64,000 nt of DNA, from the NCBI RefSeq assembly GCF_047496725.1, contig NW_027328669.1, forward strand, positions 1,142,501-1,206,500, given 5' to 3'. Within the stretch, counting starts at the first letter, position 1; each line of letters begins with the position of its first letter. Origin of the DNA: Anoplolepis gracilipes. Lineage: Eukaryota; Arthropoda; Insecta; Hymenoptera; Formicidae. The notes below the pieces were generated by a model. It did no database searches and was not told the DNA's origin. It worked only from the letters and a program-made list of their open reading frames with translations. A program made the translations under genes and the position numbers. Below, piece after piece: positions 12,280 through 24,575 of the stretch.

Positions 12280-13403
12280 CACGGAGAAAATTTTATATTA
12301 AAAATTACTATGGTATGCAGTAACTGCAGACCATTAAAGGATAACATCACTTTAGAGCCTCAAATTTTAAAGCATTTTTAAGAATTTTTTTAAAGAAAAC
12401 TATACTGTATAAGGAAAAAATTTTTTTTGGTGTTTATTACGAGTATATTGAAGAATATAAAAAATATTTTTTAAATTATTTAATATAAAAATTAAACGCA
12501 TGATGGCTATCTTTTTGTATGTGGTTTTGATCGACATGCAAAATGGCAGGCACGATTATTCAGTAGTTAGTCTTAGAACAAAAAAACAAAAATATTTATT
12601 TTCTACATATTCAATACTAGGGATGTACGTAGCCGTTTTAAGAAATATGCATTTTTGTTAAAATGGCAACGATTTGAAAAAAAAGTCATTTTTGGCTTCA
12701 AAAATTTGAATGAAATAAAGCGATAGCAGCGAGAATTTTTAAGATATTGCAAAAATCCTATGTACAATCCTAGATAATATTGAAATAAAGATCTGGGTAA
12801 AAATTCAAGTCGATCGGATAAAAATTGGCGAAGTTATGCTGCCCGCTGTTTCGAAAAAAACTGTTTCGAGAAAAACGCGTTTAAAGTTTTTTGTAACAAT
12901 TTTTGACGCTGAGCGTCGTTTGGCGTCTGTTCGTTCTATAACTAACCTCGTGTATAAAATAACGGTCAAAATTTTGGCAGAGCCATCTACAGGTATAAAA
13001 AAATTCATAAGAATAAGTTTCCCTTTGCAGGTAACAGGCTCTTTCAATAAGCCACTTACACGACGTAGCTCAATACGATGACGCGCTTCACTATACTCAC
13101 TCGAAACATCAATTTCCTTTTCGATTTCGAAGTCGGGTCTAATATATATCATTTTTAAGACTATAAGGAATATTTTAAGAAAAAAAAATTAAATTTTTTG
13201 AAAGTGTCAAGGTGGTGTTACCCCTTAAGAATATTCCAAGTTAAAATGCTGTGTAAAACTGTAAAAATTGACATAATTTACGTAAAAATTACATTAATTA
13301 CATCAATTTTTACAGTTTTACATAGTATTTTAACTTGGAATGTTCTTAATGGTCCACAGTTACTACATATCATAGTTATTTTTAATATAAAATTTTCTCT
13401 GTG
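12280..13403. mobile_element. 1.12-kb TA-inserting element nested in the foldback arm
   Basis: Ends are CACGGAGAAAATTTT and AAAATTTTCTCTGTG, with inverted similarity over about 55 bases, flanked by TA at 12278-12279 and 13404-13405. A further internal inverted repeat (ATTCCAAGTTAAAAT region, 13235-13345) lies near the right end. The host arm is continuous once the element and one TA are removed. A 115-codon minus-strand frame at 12805-13152 resembles no family I know. Nonautonomous Tc1/mariner-type is the best guess. Confidence 0.75.
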
Positions 13404-13542
13404 TATGTTATTTTGTTTATTAAATATTACAATTATATTGTATGTTAAAAGCCAATTTCAGTTTTCTCATTCCTTACCGGATTTGCATTTAAGGTATCAA
13501 CCATGTAATTTTTTCACTTTTCACAAAGAAAAAATTACGTAA

Positions 13543-13659
13543 TCAATCTCCTGATTTTATTAATTTTCGATTATGTGAGGTCAGTAAAACATGCCCTTGC
13601 CGATCGTCAGATAGGCAACACAACTTACTGAACTGTATGTTGCGGAAGCACTTGTATAT

Positions 13660-13722
<63 letters not shown>

Positions 13723-14382
13723 TACACATATTATACGTACATAAAAATATATATGTAGTCTTGATTAATACAATAAACTTCAGAAAGACATATATCTCAT
13801 ACATTTTTATTATATTCTAATCTGAGAAATATACTAGTAAAACTTAAAAAAAACTAATCTTAGTTAAAATAGAAAAAATGATAAAACTTGGATCACATTA
13901 ATTTATTGTAAAAATCTAAATAATTGTTTCAGGATTCAACTAGCTATGTGATCAAGTCAATACTCTCTAAAAAATACTTGTTAGCTTAATAATCATAAAG
14001 TATTTTTCTATTAGTATTTTTTCATCATACTTTACTTTTTATTTGTTTATATTGTTTATTGCGTCGATATAATTTAACAGCATTTATCAAGAGAATTTAT
14101 TGTTATTTAAGTAAGAGCTAACCATACATTTCTTAAGATTTAATTCGTGAAAATGCAACGTAAAGTTTTCTGTGATTGAAAACATCTTTTCTGAAATCAA
14201 TTGCAATTTTGTCACATGTTTATCGTTATGATATTTATTGTTATTTCAAATTTTAACCGGAAATTGTTTTCTTTGAAACACAAATGGATAAATATCTTCA
14301 CAATATAAAGTTATGCAATTTAAAAAAACTGTCTCCTTTTTCATTACCGAAATTTTGCAATTTAATAAATTGTTTCTTAATT
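13543..14382. other. Intergenic DNA with long (AT)n microsatellite
   Basis: (TA)n run at about 13655-13735. No gene is seen in the rest. Confidence 0.6.
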
Positions 14383-14682
14383 CTAAAAAATTAACAGCCT
14401 TATTCCATTACATAAATTTTTGCTAATGTTCAGATTTCTAATCAGCATAATAACCGTATATTCTCTTAGTTGAAGTTTATGAGGTGAAAGACTTATTGGA
14501 TTTAAGGTATTAAAATATTCTGTTAAAATAACTTTATTAATATCACGATTATTATTAGTTATTGTTTCAGGAGTATCTACACTTGTATATATTCTTTCTG
14601 TAGAATTGTTAAGTAAACTCATAATCTGTTTGTTTATTTCGTCTACATTGACATTATTGGTCCACAGTTTAATGAAAATATA
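14383..14682 (-). pseudogene. Helitron PIF1-like helicase fragment
   Basis: The translation has TNNVNVDEINKQIMSLL, then SLSPHKLQLREYTVIMLIRN and LNISKNLCNGIRLL. These match the conserved C-terminal part of the PIF1-family helicase in Helitron Rep-Hel proteins (typically L--LP-HKL-LK-G--IMLLRNLN---GLCNGTRL). No Rep nuclease domain or Helitron end is nearby, so this is an isolated fragment of about 100 residues. Confidence 0.75.
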
Positions 14683-14946
14683 GCACGCTTTGCTGGAAAT
14701 TTATACTGCTTGTGTTTATTTCTTTGTATATATATTTACTTTTATATTTGCATTTAAATTTGTTGCACATCAGTGGAACTTTAACATTATTAGACTGATC
14801 GTTTAAAATACCATAACTCAAATCATTACCCAAATAAAAACTTTGTATATATTATAATAAGTATTTCTTGAATATAGAATATATTGAGTATGTTATTAGT
14901 ATACATATATATAATATATACTAATGATATATTCAAGACATTCTAT

Positions 14947-15153
14947 AGATCTTCAAAAAATCTTTACAAAAGAAATAAATAAGTCAAGTTAAAATTAATT
15001 ATACAAAAATAAATGAGATCACTGTAGACAATACGCCAAGTGTTAAAGATATATCAATTTTCGCAAAGTATCATTTGATGTAAAACTTATGGTAGTTTGA
15101 AACAGAATATGTTAGAAAATTATTTGTATTAATATGGGAACATTATATATATG

Positions 15154-15184
<31 letters not shown>

Positions 15185-15562
15185 TGAGTACTTACTAGTC
15201 TCGAAATTGAAAAATTGCTACGCATCCATTCATTTTTCAATTATTATTCATTTCACTAGATAGATCCAGTACTCAAAGAATTAAAACTAAAGTGACAAAC
15301 AAAAATTTGGCGTGCCCGAGTCGAGGCATTAAAAACTGACTCTATAAAATTAATTTGTAGAGCATAATAAATAATATTTTTGTTTGAAAATATGGCATTG
15401 GACGGTATAATTTTTTTTTTATAATTTTACTTCCTTCTACTTTATTTATTAGACTTACAATACGTTTTTAAAATAATTTTTTAAAATCGTAATTAATTTG
15501 CTTACATTTTTACTTTTTATGCTAAGGCAATGTTGTATTTTTAATTACTTTTACATATATTT

Positions 15563-15615
<53 letters not shown>

Positions 15616-16535
15616 TATTGTACCAGTAATCAATAATTTACGATACTCTTTTTTTATATTTTTATACTTTCTTTATATTTTATTTGAACTTGTCATTCTT
15701 AAAATAAGATTTTTTAGAATCGCAATAAATATTAAAATTAATCATAAATATTAAATTTATAATAAATCTTTTACATTTTTTATGTTTTATGCTACAGCAA
15801 TGATTTCTAATTAATTTTAGTTATATTTTACTAATAATTTAAGATAATTCTCTATTTTTATTATATTTTAAAATAATTTCCTAAAATTGTAGGTTGTTTC
15901 GCAGACGACACTAATGAAGCAAATCGCATAACGCATTTCACAACGAGACAGCGAGACATGCGTTTTTTAGAGGGGGATTATATTTATTATTTATTATTTA
16001 TTTATTTAGTTATTTATAGTTTACATTTTACTAAAGCTATGCTATATTTTTAATTAATTTTATTTGTATTATAAAGGTAATTTAAGATAATTCTACTTAC
16101 ATATACTTAAATTTGCTAATACATATATACAGTTCAATGCACATCAGTTTTTAATGCCTCGACCCGGGCACGCCAAGTTTTTGTTCGTCATTTTAGTTTT
16201 AATTCTTTGAGTACTGGATCTATCTAGTGAAATGAATAATAATTGAAAAATGAATGGATGCGTAGCAATTTTTCAATTTCGAGACTAGTAAGTACTCGAA
16301 GTGTATAATATATATACACACACGCATATATATAATGTTCCCATATTATACAAATAATTTTCTAACATATTCTGTTTCAAACCACGATAAATTTTACATC
16401 AAATGATACTTTGTGAAAATTGATATACCTTTAACACTTGGCGTATTGTCTACAGTGATCTCATTTATTTTTGAGCCGTATAATTGATTTTAACTTGACG
16501 TATTTTTTTTCTTTTGTAAAGATTTTTTGTGAAGA
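14947..16535. repeat. 1.6-kb long inverted-repeat element
   Basis: Arms of about 390-400 bases, 14947-15345 and 16147-16535, are inverted copies at roughly 90 percent or better by eye, including matched internal (TA)n and (GT)n microsatellites. The 800-base centre holds a repeat copy (15905-16030) also found at 17700-17745 and 49077-49160. No coding capacity is seen; probably a foldback or MITE-type element. Confidence 0.75.
15905..16030. repeat. Uninterrupted copy of the repeat targeted by the 31-kb element
   Basis: Contains GCATAACGCATTTCACAACG followed directly by AGACAGCGAGACATGCG. The same two halves lie at 17730-17745 and 49077-49095, separated by the 31-kb element. This copy therefore shows the empty site, with AA at 15942-15943. 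Confidence 0.85.
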
Positions 16536-16765
16536 TTTCACTGCTTTTTGAAAATAAAAAAATATACAGTAATTGAGTATATTTTGTAGTTACTAAAAAG
16601 AAATAGAAATATTTTAAAGAAATAGGAATATTTTAAACAAAATATACATATAAAGCAGATTATACTTTTTCTGCGAAAAATATATATGCATTTTTCGCAT
16701 TTCGAAGCCAACTACATTTTTCTACTTTTAAATCATTTATTAATTTTTAATAAAAAGTTTTTGTA

Positions 16766-17276
16766 TAATAAAGACATGAACTTCTACTCTTGTCGGTGGG
16801 CACCCGCTCTTCTTCCTCTTCGCCGATCTGTAATAATAAAAAATTTTATTAGGCTTGTTATTAAATTAACTTTAGAATTTGATTTTTAATATTTGAATAT
16901 TTTTTCACAGTTAATACAAAATAACAGTATACACATGAAAAAGAAAGCACAAAAGGTTATATACATGTCAACTGTATAAATATAAATATTTTATATTTAT
17001 TATATAAAATATTTACATATAAATCTTTATATAATAATACAATAAAATTTGTTTTATATTTGTGCAGTTAACATGTATATAATAATAACTTTTGTGCTTT
17101 GTATTTTTATGCATGCTTATTTTGTATTAACTGTGAAAAAAATATTCAAATATTAAAAATCAAGTTCTAAAGTTAATTTAATAACAAGCCTAATAAAATT
17201 TTTTATTATTACAGATCGGCGAAGAGGAAGAAGAGCGGGCGCCCGCCGACAAGAGCAGAAGTTCATGTCTTTTTTA
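16766..17276. repeat. 510-bp near-perfect palindromic element
   Basis: A left arm from about 16768 (AAGACATGAACTTCT) and a right arm ending about 17270 are inverted copies over about 230 bases around a short AT-rich loop. The G/C-rich segment near each end (CTCTTCTTCCTCTTCGCC) stands out from the AT-rich neighbourhood. Probably a foldback MITE. Confidence 0.75.
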
Positions 17277-17499
17277 TGTAAACTTTCGAATTCAAATTAT
17301 TATTGGGGGCCGAGAAGATATAAAAGATATTAAGTTAAATGTAAAATTAAATAAGAAATAAATCATATTTAAAAAAATATTATTAGTAAATATTTTATTT
17401 ATTTAGTATATATATTATATTATATATATTATTATATATGTATTTATATTATTTATATTTATTTTATATTATATTTATTTATTAAATTTATTATTATTT

Positions 17500-17517
17500 A
17501 TTATTTATTTATTATTT

Positions 17518-17560
<43 letters not shown>

Positions 17561-17563
17561 TCT
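17500..17563. repeat. (TTTA)n microsatellite
   Basis: About a dozen TTTA units in tandem within AT-rich DNA. Confidence 0.85.
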
Positions 17564-17699
17564 TCTTTACTTTATATATTTTATATATTTATTTATTTTA
17601 TATTTTATACTTCTCTTATTATATTTTATTATATCTTAATATATTTATTATAAATTGTCACACGAACTGTCAAAACTGTCAAAACATGATAATTTGACA

Positions 17700-17745
17700 G
17701 TTGCAGACGACACGAATGAAGCAAGTCGCATAACGCACTTCACAA
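17700..17745. repeat. Left half of the target repeat
   Basis: CAGACGACACGAATGAAGCA and following bases match 15905-15943; the match stops exactly at AA 17744-17745, where the 31-kb element begins. Confidence 0.8.
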
Positions 17746-17867
17746 CCCGTGTAGAAATTTTTTCTAGGCTATAACCAGGGCCAAGTTAAATTTCCTTATT
17801 ATTGTTGAGGCCCAATTTAGGACTCCCAACTTGTCCCAATCAAGGAATGTCACGCTTTTTTATCTAA

Positions 17868-17945
17868 GGCCCATATTGGTTCCATAATTGGGCCTATATT
17901 GGTTTCAAAACTGGACCCATATTGGTTTCAAAACTGGGGCCAATA
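17868..17945. repeat. Subterminal repeats of the 31-kb element
   Basis: At least three copies of a 25-30-base unit around GGCCCATATTGGTT and CTATATTGGTTTCAAAACTG. Subterminal repeats near TIRs are common transposase-binding regions in CACTA-type elements; binding here is inferred. Confidence 0.65.
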
Positions 17946-17991
17946 TAAAAATTTTAATAGGGGCTAATATTAACTCTGTAAGAGTAGGACA

Positions 17992-18412
17992 CATGAATTA
18001 GTGAAATGGGCTTTTTAATGATTAATAAAAAGTCTTTTAAAGAATCATTAAAATGTAATGTATTAATAATTAATATTTTGTGTTTTGGATCGATTTATTC
18101 TACATATATTGATACAAGAGAAAAGCAGAAAACAGAAAGGCAGAAACCAATCACCAGAATTCGCGCTAATAGTAAGTAGTACAACAGAAAATTTTTCTGT
18201 TGTCCTGCTTATTACTAGCACTAATTCTGATTGGCTTCTGTCTTTCTAATATTTTCTGCTTTTCTACCCAGGTCGAATGCGCCTAAGTTGTATCAATATG
18301 TAAAATAAATCAATCCAAAATACAAAATATTAATTATTAATACATACATTTTAATGATTCTTTAAAAGACTTGTTTTATTAATAATTAAAAAGCTTATTT
18401 CACTAATTCATG
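17992..18412. repeat. 420-bp palindrome near the left end of the 31-kb element
   Basis: CATGAATTAGTGAAAT at 17993 and its complement ending at 18412 bound two inverted arms of about 150-200 bases; the centre is a hairpin around ACAACAGAAAATTTTTCTGTTGT. It could be a nested MITE or a structural subterminal region. Confidence 0.7.
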
Positions 18413-20488
18413 ATTCTCTTAATAAATCAACACTCAGTAATTTTAAATTTAGTATAACATATTTATTATTTCTTATTTTTATACAAGCGCAACTACTAAT
18501 GAAAATAATTATTTTAATATATAAATCCTTAATGTAACTTTTTTAATAATAATAATACTTATTATACTAGAACTTCTTAAACACAGAAAGAATTGAGAAA
18601 AACAAAACCTTTTGAGTGTAAAAAATGTTTAATAAATAAAAATTTTTTGAGAATTTCAAAAAAATTCAAAAACAAATTTTTAAAAATAAAGAAAATAAAA
18701 TAAAAGCACTATGTCTTATCTTGGATTGCTGCTGGTTGTCGAAGTTTACGATGTCCATCCCAATCTTTGGCATTGGTTAAACAAGATGACAAAGACTGAT
18801 AGAAGATTTTCTCAGTAATTGTTCTGCCATCTGAATCTTTATAGTAACGACATATGAAATCTAAAATAAGATTGTTAGATATAACTAGTTATTAATTGTG
18901 CATTATAAAAAAATTGAAAAATTAAGAAATTCCTTACTAAACAAAAAGTTGTAGAAATAAGTATCTTTTAGTACAAATTTATTGTTTGACACTCTTATTG
19001 CCGTGCATTTCATGGCAAAATCACGATATAAAAATTTTTTCACTATAGCGTTAATGGATTGCTTCATATTTGATTCTATCAAATTTTTTAACACATCTTT
19101 CTGCAAAAATTAAATATTTATAAATTAAAAATAATTGTTTTATACAGTAATAATAAACTATTTTATATAGTAATAATAAATTTTTTATATACATATATAA
19201 TTATACTACAGCGTCTTTAACTCAGAAAGAATTGAGAAAAACAAAAAACTTTTAATACACTTACGAAATTCTTCCCAAATTCGTCATTTGTTTGCAACTC
19301 TGAATCAAATCTTTTAAATTCTTCAGCAGATCGAATTTTGATAAAGTTGTACTTTTTAACAAAGGTTGGAATTGAAATTTGGTTACTTTAACAAGTGTCG
19401 AACGCTCAATAATATTACGCAATGTTTGTATTTCATTTCTCATTAAATTTACTTCAACTGTTAACTTCTTCATGCCAACATAAAGAAATGTTAAAGCTGA
19501 AAGAACAATTAAAATATTAATAGGATGCATCATAGTACATATAAAAATAATTTATATATTCTATATATAAATTATTTTATATATTCTATATATATATAAG
19601 AATATTAATTACGTTTTGCGGCATTTTTTAATAAAGTTGTATCTGTAGACATCATTTCCAAGACTTCTTTTATATATCTAATTCTATATTCAATTCATCA
19701 GGAGGAACAGTAATCTTAGAAGCTGTATTAAAATAATAAAATTAAAGAATAAGAATAAAGTACGTGTCATAAATCTATGTTATGAATATATATGTCAATG
19801 CAAATTTTTTTCTGCTAAATCGACTTAACAATAATCTAAAAACTGATATTTGTCGGGAAAAAAATTTTTTTATATTATAAATATATATTTTATTTTTTTC
19901 TAATATTGCGAAAAGTTTTTAAAAACATACAATTTTTCATTGTAAATAAAAATTTTCCATTTTAAAAGTTTATATCAAAGAATTTTTTAAAGAATTTGAT
20001 AAATTGTGTTTTATGTCATGAATATGTATATATAATTGCATAATATATTTTACCAAAATTTTTCAACATAATTTTTAAAATGTAAAATCTCACAATGAAA
20101 GATTGTATGCTCTTGAAAGATGTTCTCATTATTATTAAGTGAAACCTCGGTCAATATTCTAATATTTACAAGTATTTTTAAATACAATTGAAAAAATTTT
20201 GAAACTAACAAAGTACCTTGCTCTTTAATTATTTCAGTAATTGTGCTGGAATTATCAATTGCCATCTTATTATGCTTTTGTCTTACTGATTTTGACAAAT
20301 AGGTTGTAACAGCTGGTGTCTTTTCCATTTCAATATTTTTTTGTTTATTATATGTTTCGTCAGAATTTCTTTTTTTATTTTTGTCTTCCATTTTCCACCA
20401 TCAGAATTAGATGTATCTTCAGAACCTTAAATATGATAAAAATTAAAAATATCGTTAATATGTCTTTTATTATATTAATCATTTAATG

Positions 20489-21254
20489 CAGTGCTCGGAG
20501 TTAGTTGCCCTTTTCGGGCCGATTTCCGAGGCGACGCCTCCTATTCCCCCACTAGCGCTCGAGGCTCGACGGCTGCCGAATCGCTTCAGGCGCGTCCCTA
20601 TAAGAAATGTGTTGGGATCCGTATGTTACGCACACAAGTCGTTAGTTTTTTTTGCTAAATAATTTTTATTTTTATAAATAATTATAAATATAATTATGTT
20701 AATAAATAATAAATATAATAATAAATAATATATACAATAAATAATTATAAATAAAATTATGTTAATAAATAATAAATATAATAATAAATAATATATACAA
20801 TAAAAAATATATAATAATAAATTATAAGTAAAAATATTAAAAATATTAAAAATATTATTAATGTTATGTAAAGCTATTATATATATATATATACGTACAC
20901 ATATACATATACATATACATATTCGCATGCATATTAATAACAGAATTTTTAATATCTTTATTAATAATTTATTTTATTTATTATTATATTTTTTTTATTA
21001 TATATTATTATATTTATTATTTGTTAATATACTTTTATTTATTATTTATAATTATTTATAAAAATAAAAATTATTTAGCAAGAAAAATTTTAATGATTTG
21101 TGGCGTAACATACGGACCTCAATATATTTCTTATAGTTACACACCTGAAGTATAGCGTTCGGCGGCTCGGCCGTCGAGCCTCGAGCGCTAGTGGGGGAAT
21201 AGGAGGTGGCGCCTCGGAAATCGGCCCAAAAAGGGCAACTAACTCCGAGCACTG
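20489..21254. mobile_element. 766-bp hAT-type MITE
   Basis: Ends CAGTGCTCGGAGTTAG and its complement; inverted arms of about 140 G/C-rich bases (20489-20635 and 21105-21254) around an AT-rich core. Exact 8-bp duplication ATTTAATG at 20481-20488 and 21255-21262. CAGTG ends with 8-bp duplications are typical of hAT elements. It sits in an intron of DUF4806-like copy B. Confidence 0.92.
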
Positions 21255-22620
21255 ATTTAATGGATACATGGTATATTTATTAGATAAATACTTATTGTTA
21301 GTTCAGATGACGATTCATTATTATTATTGTTAGGCAACATTTTTTTAACATCTACAGGTCTAGATTTTATGATTTCTGTTGCTTTTTGAGCTTTCTCCAT
21401 TCCTCGTGATTCAGAATCTGTCGTATATAGTTAGATTTCAAGAACACTTAATTTATTTATTCCTTCTCTATACGAATCTGCAAATAGTAAACATTTTTTT
21501 CTGCAAACACTAAAAAATGCATATCTATGTATATATATAGAATTATTGATTTTTTTGTTTTTAATTTTGTTTTTAATATTATACAAAAAATTTTATTTAT
21601 TATAATATTTTTAATCTTTTTTCATAGATATTTCTAATAGATTGACTTAAATATAATTGAAAATTAATTTACTCCTCGAAATACATGTAAAAATAGAATT
21701 AAGATTCAAAATGAAACGATTGATATCTTTTTATATTAGATTAAGTGATGAATTTTATTTAATTCATTTTATTTAATTTTAAAATTTATTTTGTGTATTC
21801 CGGACTTTTAATACAATATTTCCAGTAACACTAAGCATATAGTAACATTAATGTTATAATTCTCTACTCAACAGTGTAACTGTTTTAAGGCATATTATAT
21901 TGCAGTTATGTTGTTGATTGTGAAATTATAATATTGATATTATGTTAGGCCCTTTACACAATAGTGAAAATATTAGGAATGTTATGAATAAATATTAAAG
22001 CTTTCTTTTTTTTGTCTTATTTAATTAATATTTATTTCTATTAATAATATTTCTCTATTGTGCGCAGAACCTTAATATTTATTGAGTTGTACATTTCGTA
22101 TACTTTGCAAACACAATTACTTACTTGCATCACCTCTCAATTCTATTGGGAACGGGCATGATGACGTCAGTTGACCAATATGGCGGAACTGAGCCGGCTC
22201 GTAAACGCGTGGAACATATGTGTGCTCACTCAGTTTTGTCCAGTTTTGAAACCATAAATCAATGTAGTGAAAGTGAATAATGTTTTTAACATTGTTAGAA
22301 ATTTGCCGATATGCAGAGTCAACTTTGTCATCTCGGAATATCGTGGAAGGAGAGAAATTATTACAAGCTGGACATCTCGTATCTTGTGGTCGCTTACCAC
22401 AAGGCAAAAAAGAAACAATACAATTAATTGCAAGATGTTTGCAAACATCCAGCTTAAAAAGTGGAATCCCTCACAAAATTGAAAGGAGCATCACAACAAA
22501 TGGAGAAATCGTTAAAATGCGCTGCTCCTGCAAAGCAGGAAACAGCGTACGATGTAAACATGTTATCGCAGCACTTATGTTTTGTCAAAGATATGTATGT
22601 TTTTATGTAAGTTGAATCCC

Positions 22621-22714
22621 ATAAACAACGGGTTAATTTATTCACACGAAACGTCGTGTGAATAAATTAAATGATTTTGGTTAGTCAGGTCGTTTTAATT
22701 AACCCGTTGTTTAT
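22621..22714. repeat. Small palindromic element in a YqaJ intron
   Basis: ATAAACAACGGGTTAATT and its complement bound the unit; the centre has a second hairpin, TTCACACGAAACGTCGTGTGAA. Confidence 0.65.
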
Positions 22715-23442
22715 AATTAAATACCAGGGACTTTAATCTCTAACTTATAATTTGAATCCCATATTTTTTTATAATAATAAGCTGTTGTATGAAATACATA
22801 TAGTGCAAGTAATGTTTATAGTATACTTGTGACTTTGACAACTAATATTTTTCCTAACCTCAATGAACAGAAGTTTTAAAATATAATCAGTTTAGCGCAT
22901 ATATAACTGTAAATTTGCATGCAATTTAAAAAATTATTCTAAGATGATTAATTAATGCATCATTAAGTTTTTTCTATTATAACGTTTCATTTATTTTTAT
23001 ATTTTAGAGTCGAACTTTCAAAGCTTGACGAGCTGTCATGCACTGATGTCGAATGCTCCTGGGCAAAAAAAACCAAAGAAGCGTTGCAACAGTATGAACC
23101 GATGCCTTTACTGGATCACCCTTGCATGCAAAAAATAAAAGCAAATGTGGTTAATGTATCTGAGGAAAAAAGGGAAGAGATTAATAAAAATTGGCTTTTA
23201 CTCTTGTCAAGTGCAATCAAAAAGTATCTGTAAGTTGATATAGAGTTGTTATCATTGTACACAATTTTTTTGTCAATTTATTTTTATATATTTGATTATA
23301 TATATTCATGTATGAATGAATTTACTGTATATACATATATGTGAATGAATTTCAATCATGGACTGTACATCTGCAGAATTAACACGTAATTATACACATT
23401 TTTACAATTTTTATGAAATGAACTGTTTACTTTTATAATAGG

Positions 23443-23567
23443 CTTGTTTTCTATTCCTGCACTGATGAACTCATGCAATAAGTTAGAACGAGACAATATA
23501 TACTTGTCTCATTCTAACTTATTGCACCAGTGTGCACTAGTTCATCAGTGCAGGAATAAAAAACAAG
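23443..23567. repeat. 125-bp palindromic MITE in a YqaJ intron
   Basis: Arms CTTGTTTTCTATTCCTGCAC and complement, continuing through CAATAAGTTAGAACGAGACAA to the centre; nearly the whole unit folds into one hairpin. Confidence 0.8.
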
Positions 23568-24575
23568 TTTAATGATACAATAGAACCGTAATAAATAATT
23601 TTTACAAGTCTAATGTTTTTTAGTGGATTATTTTCAATTATTTATGAATATCTTGTGCGTAATATTATTTTTTATACATTGCTATTATTTATTTCTTTTC
23701 TGTTTAATTAGGTGTGGAAGACATGATGTAATAAAACTGCATGATAACAGTGTCTCCCACGATTGCGTGAATAATATTGATGTAATTATAAACCGGGCAA
23801 ATACTTCAGAATTAATGAAAAAATTATCAAAATTAGATGTAGGGACCCTTAAAAAGTGCTATCAAAGCACAATATATAGACAGATTTGTGCATAGATAGT
23901 ACAAAATCACTTGCCACATGGAAAGAAGAGCGTAAATTTAGAATCACAAGTTCCAGATGAGTTGTACACATACGCGAATAATAAGAAATCCAACTGGGAA
24001 AGGAAAAGTTTAAATTATTTTTATCCAAAAGAACACTCCAATAAATATGTACGACACGGAATAGAAAACGAACCAATTGCTCGTGAAATATATGAAAATC
24101 ATTTTTAATTGAAAGTGCATCAATGTGGCTTGATAATTTCTAATGATAATCCGTGGTTGGCAAGTTCGCCAGATGGTGTTATTTTGAATGAAAATGAAAA
24201 TGTATTAAAATTAATTGAAATAAAGTGTCCCTTTCATGGAAAAGATCATAACATTTACGATGTGATTCCGAAGTTAAAATATCTCGATAAAAATTGTATT
24301 TTAAAAAAACGTCACATGTACTACGCGCAAGTTCAATTATGTATGGCTATAATGAATGTTAAAGTCACTGATTTCATGATTTTTGCACTCTCCGACAATA
24401 CTTTTTTAGTCATTTCTATTCCATTTGACGAAGAATATGTAATTTTAATATATACTTTAAAATGTGTTTATTTTTAGCAAATGCTGCATTTTGTATGTGT
24501 GCTCAAAAAAAATAATAAATGATTCTTGTTTCAAACATTTGTATCTATTTTTTTGTAGTATGTACAAATTGATTT

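Larger units (their letters stand above)
11469..13542. mobile_element. Foldback transposon relic with long TIRs, interrupted by a second element
   Basis: The left arm, about 11469-11735, is inverted at 12150-12277 plus 13406-13540. The right arm is split by the element at 12280-13403; removing that element and one TA restores a continuous arm of about 265 bases. The core has a transposase C-terminal fragment at 11991-12200. Boundaries are approximate because the outer ends lie in A/T-rich sequence. Confidence 0.75.
22280..24477 (+). pseudogene. ISL2EU SWIM zinc finger / YqaJ-like nuclease protein
   Basis: The second protein of ISL2EU elements; YqaJ domains are lambda-exonuclease-type nucleases and presumably help transposition. 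Exon 1 (to about 22610) has a SWIM zinc finger, MRCSCKAGNSVRCKHVIAA. Exon 2 (about 23007-23230) encodes ELSCTDVECSWAKKTKEAL. Exon 3 starts about 23711. The nuclease core follows: GIENEPIAREIYE, WLASSPDGV, KLIEIKCPFHG and YYAQVQLCM, covering the conserved Glu, Asp, Glu-X-Lys and Gln positions. TAG at 23893-23895 and TAA at 24106-24108 are in frame and break it. Two small hairpin insertions occupy its introns. Exon ends are estimates from splice signals. Confidence 0.8.

Noticed and set aside
12805..13152. 115-codon minus-strand frame inside the TA-flanked element
   Set aside because: No recognisable motif, and an overlapping antisense frame exists; possible remnant, but not supported as a gene.
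20626..20928. 100-codon Ile/Tyr/Leu-rich frame
   Set aside because: It translates the AT-rich core of the hAT MITE, low complexity, with the opposite strand equally open.
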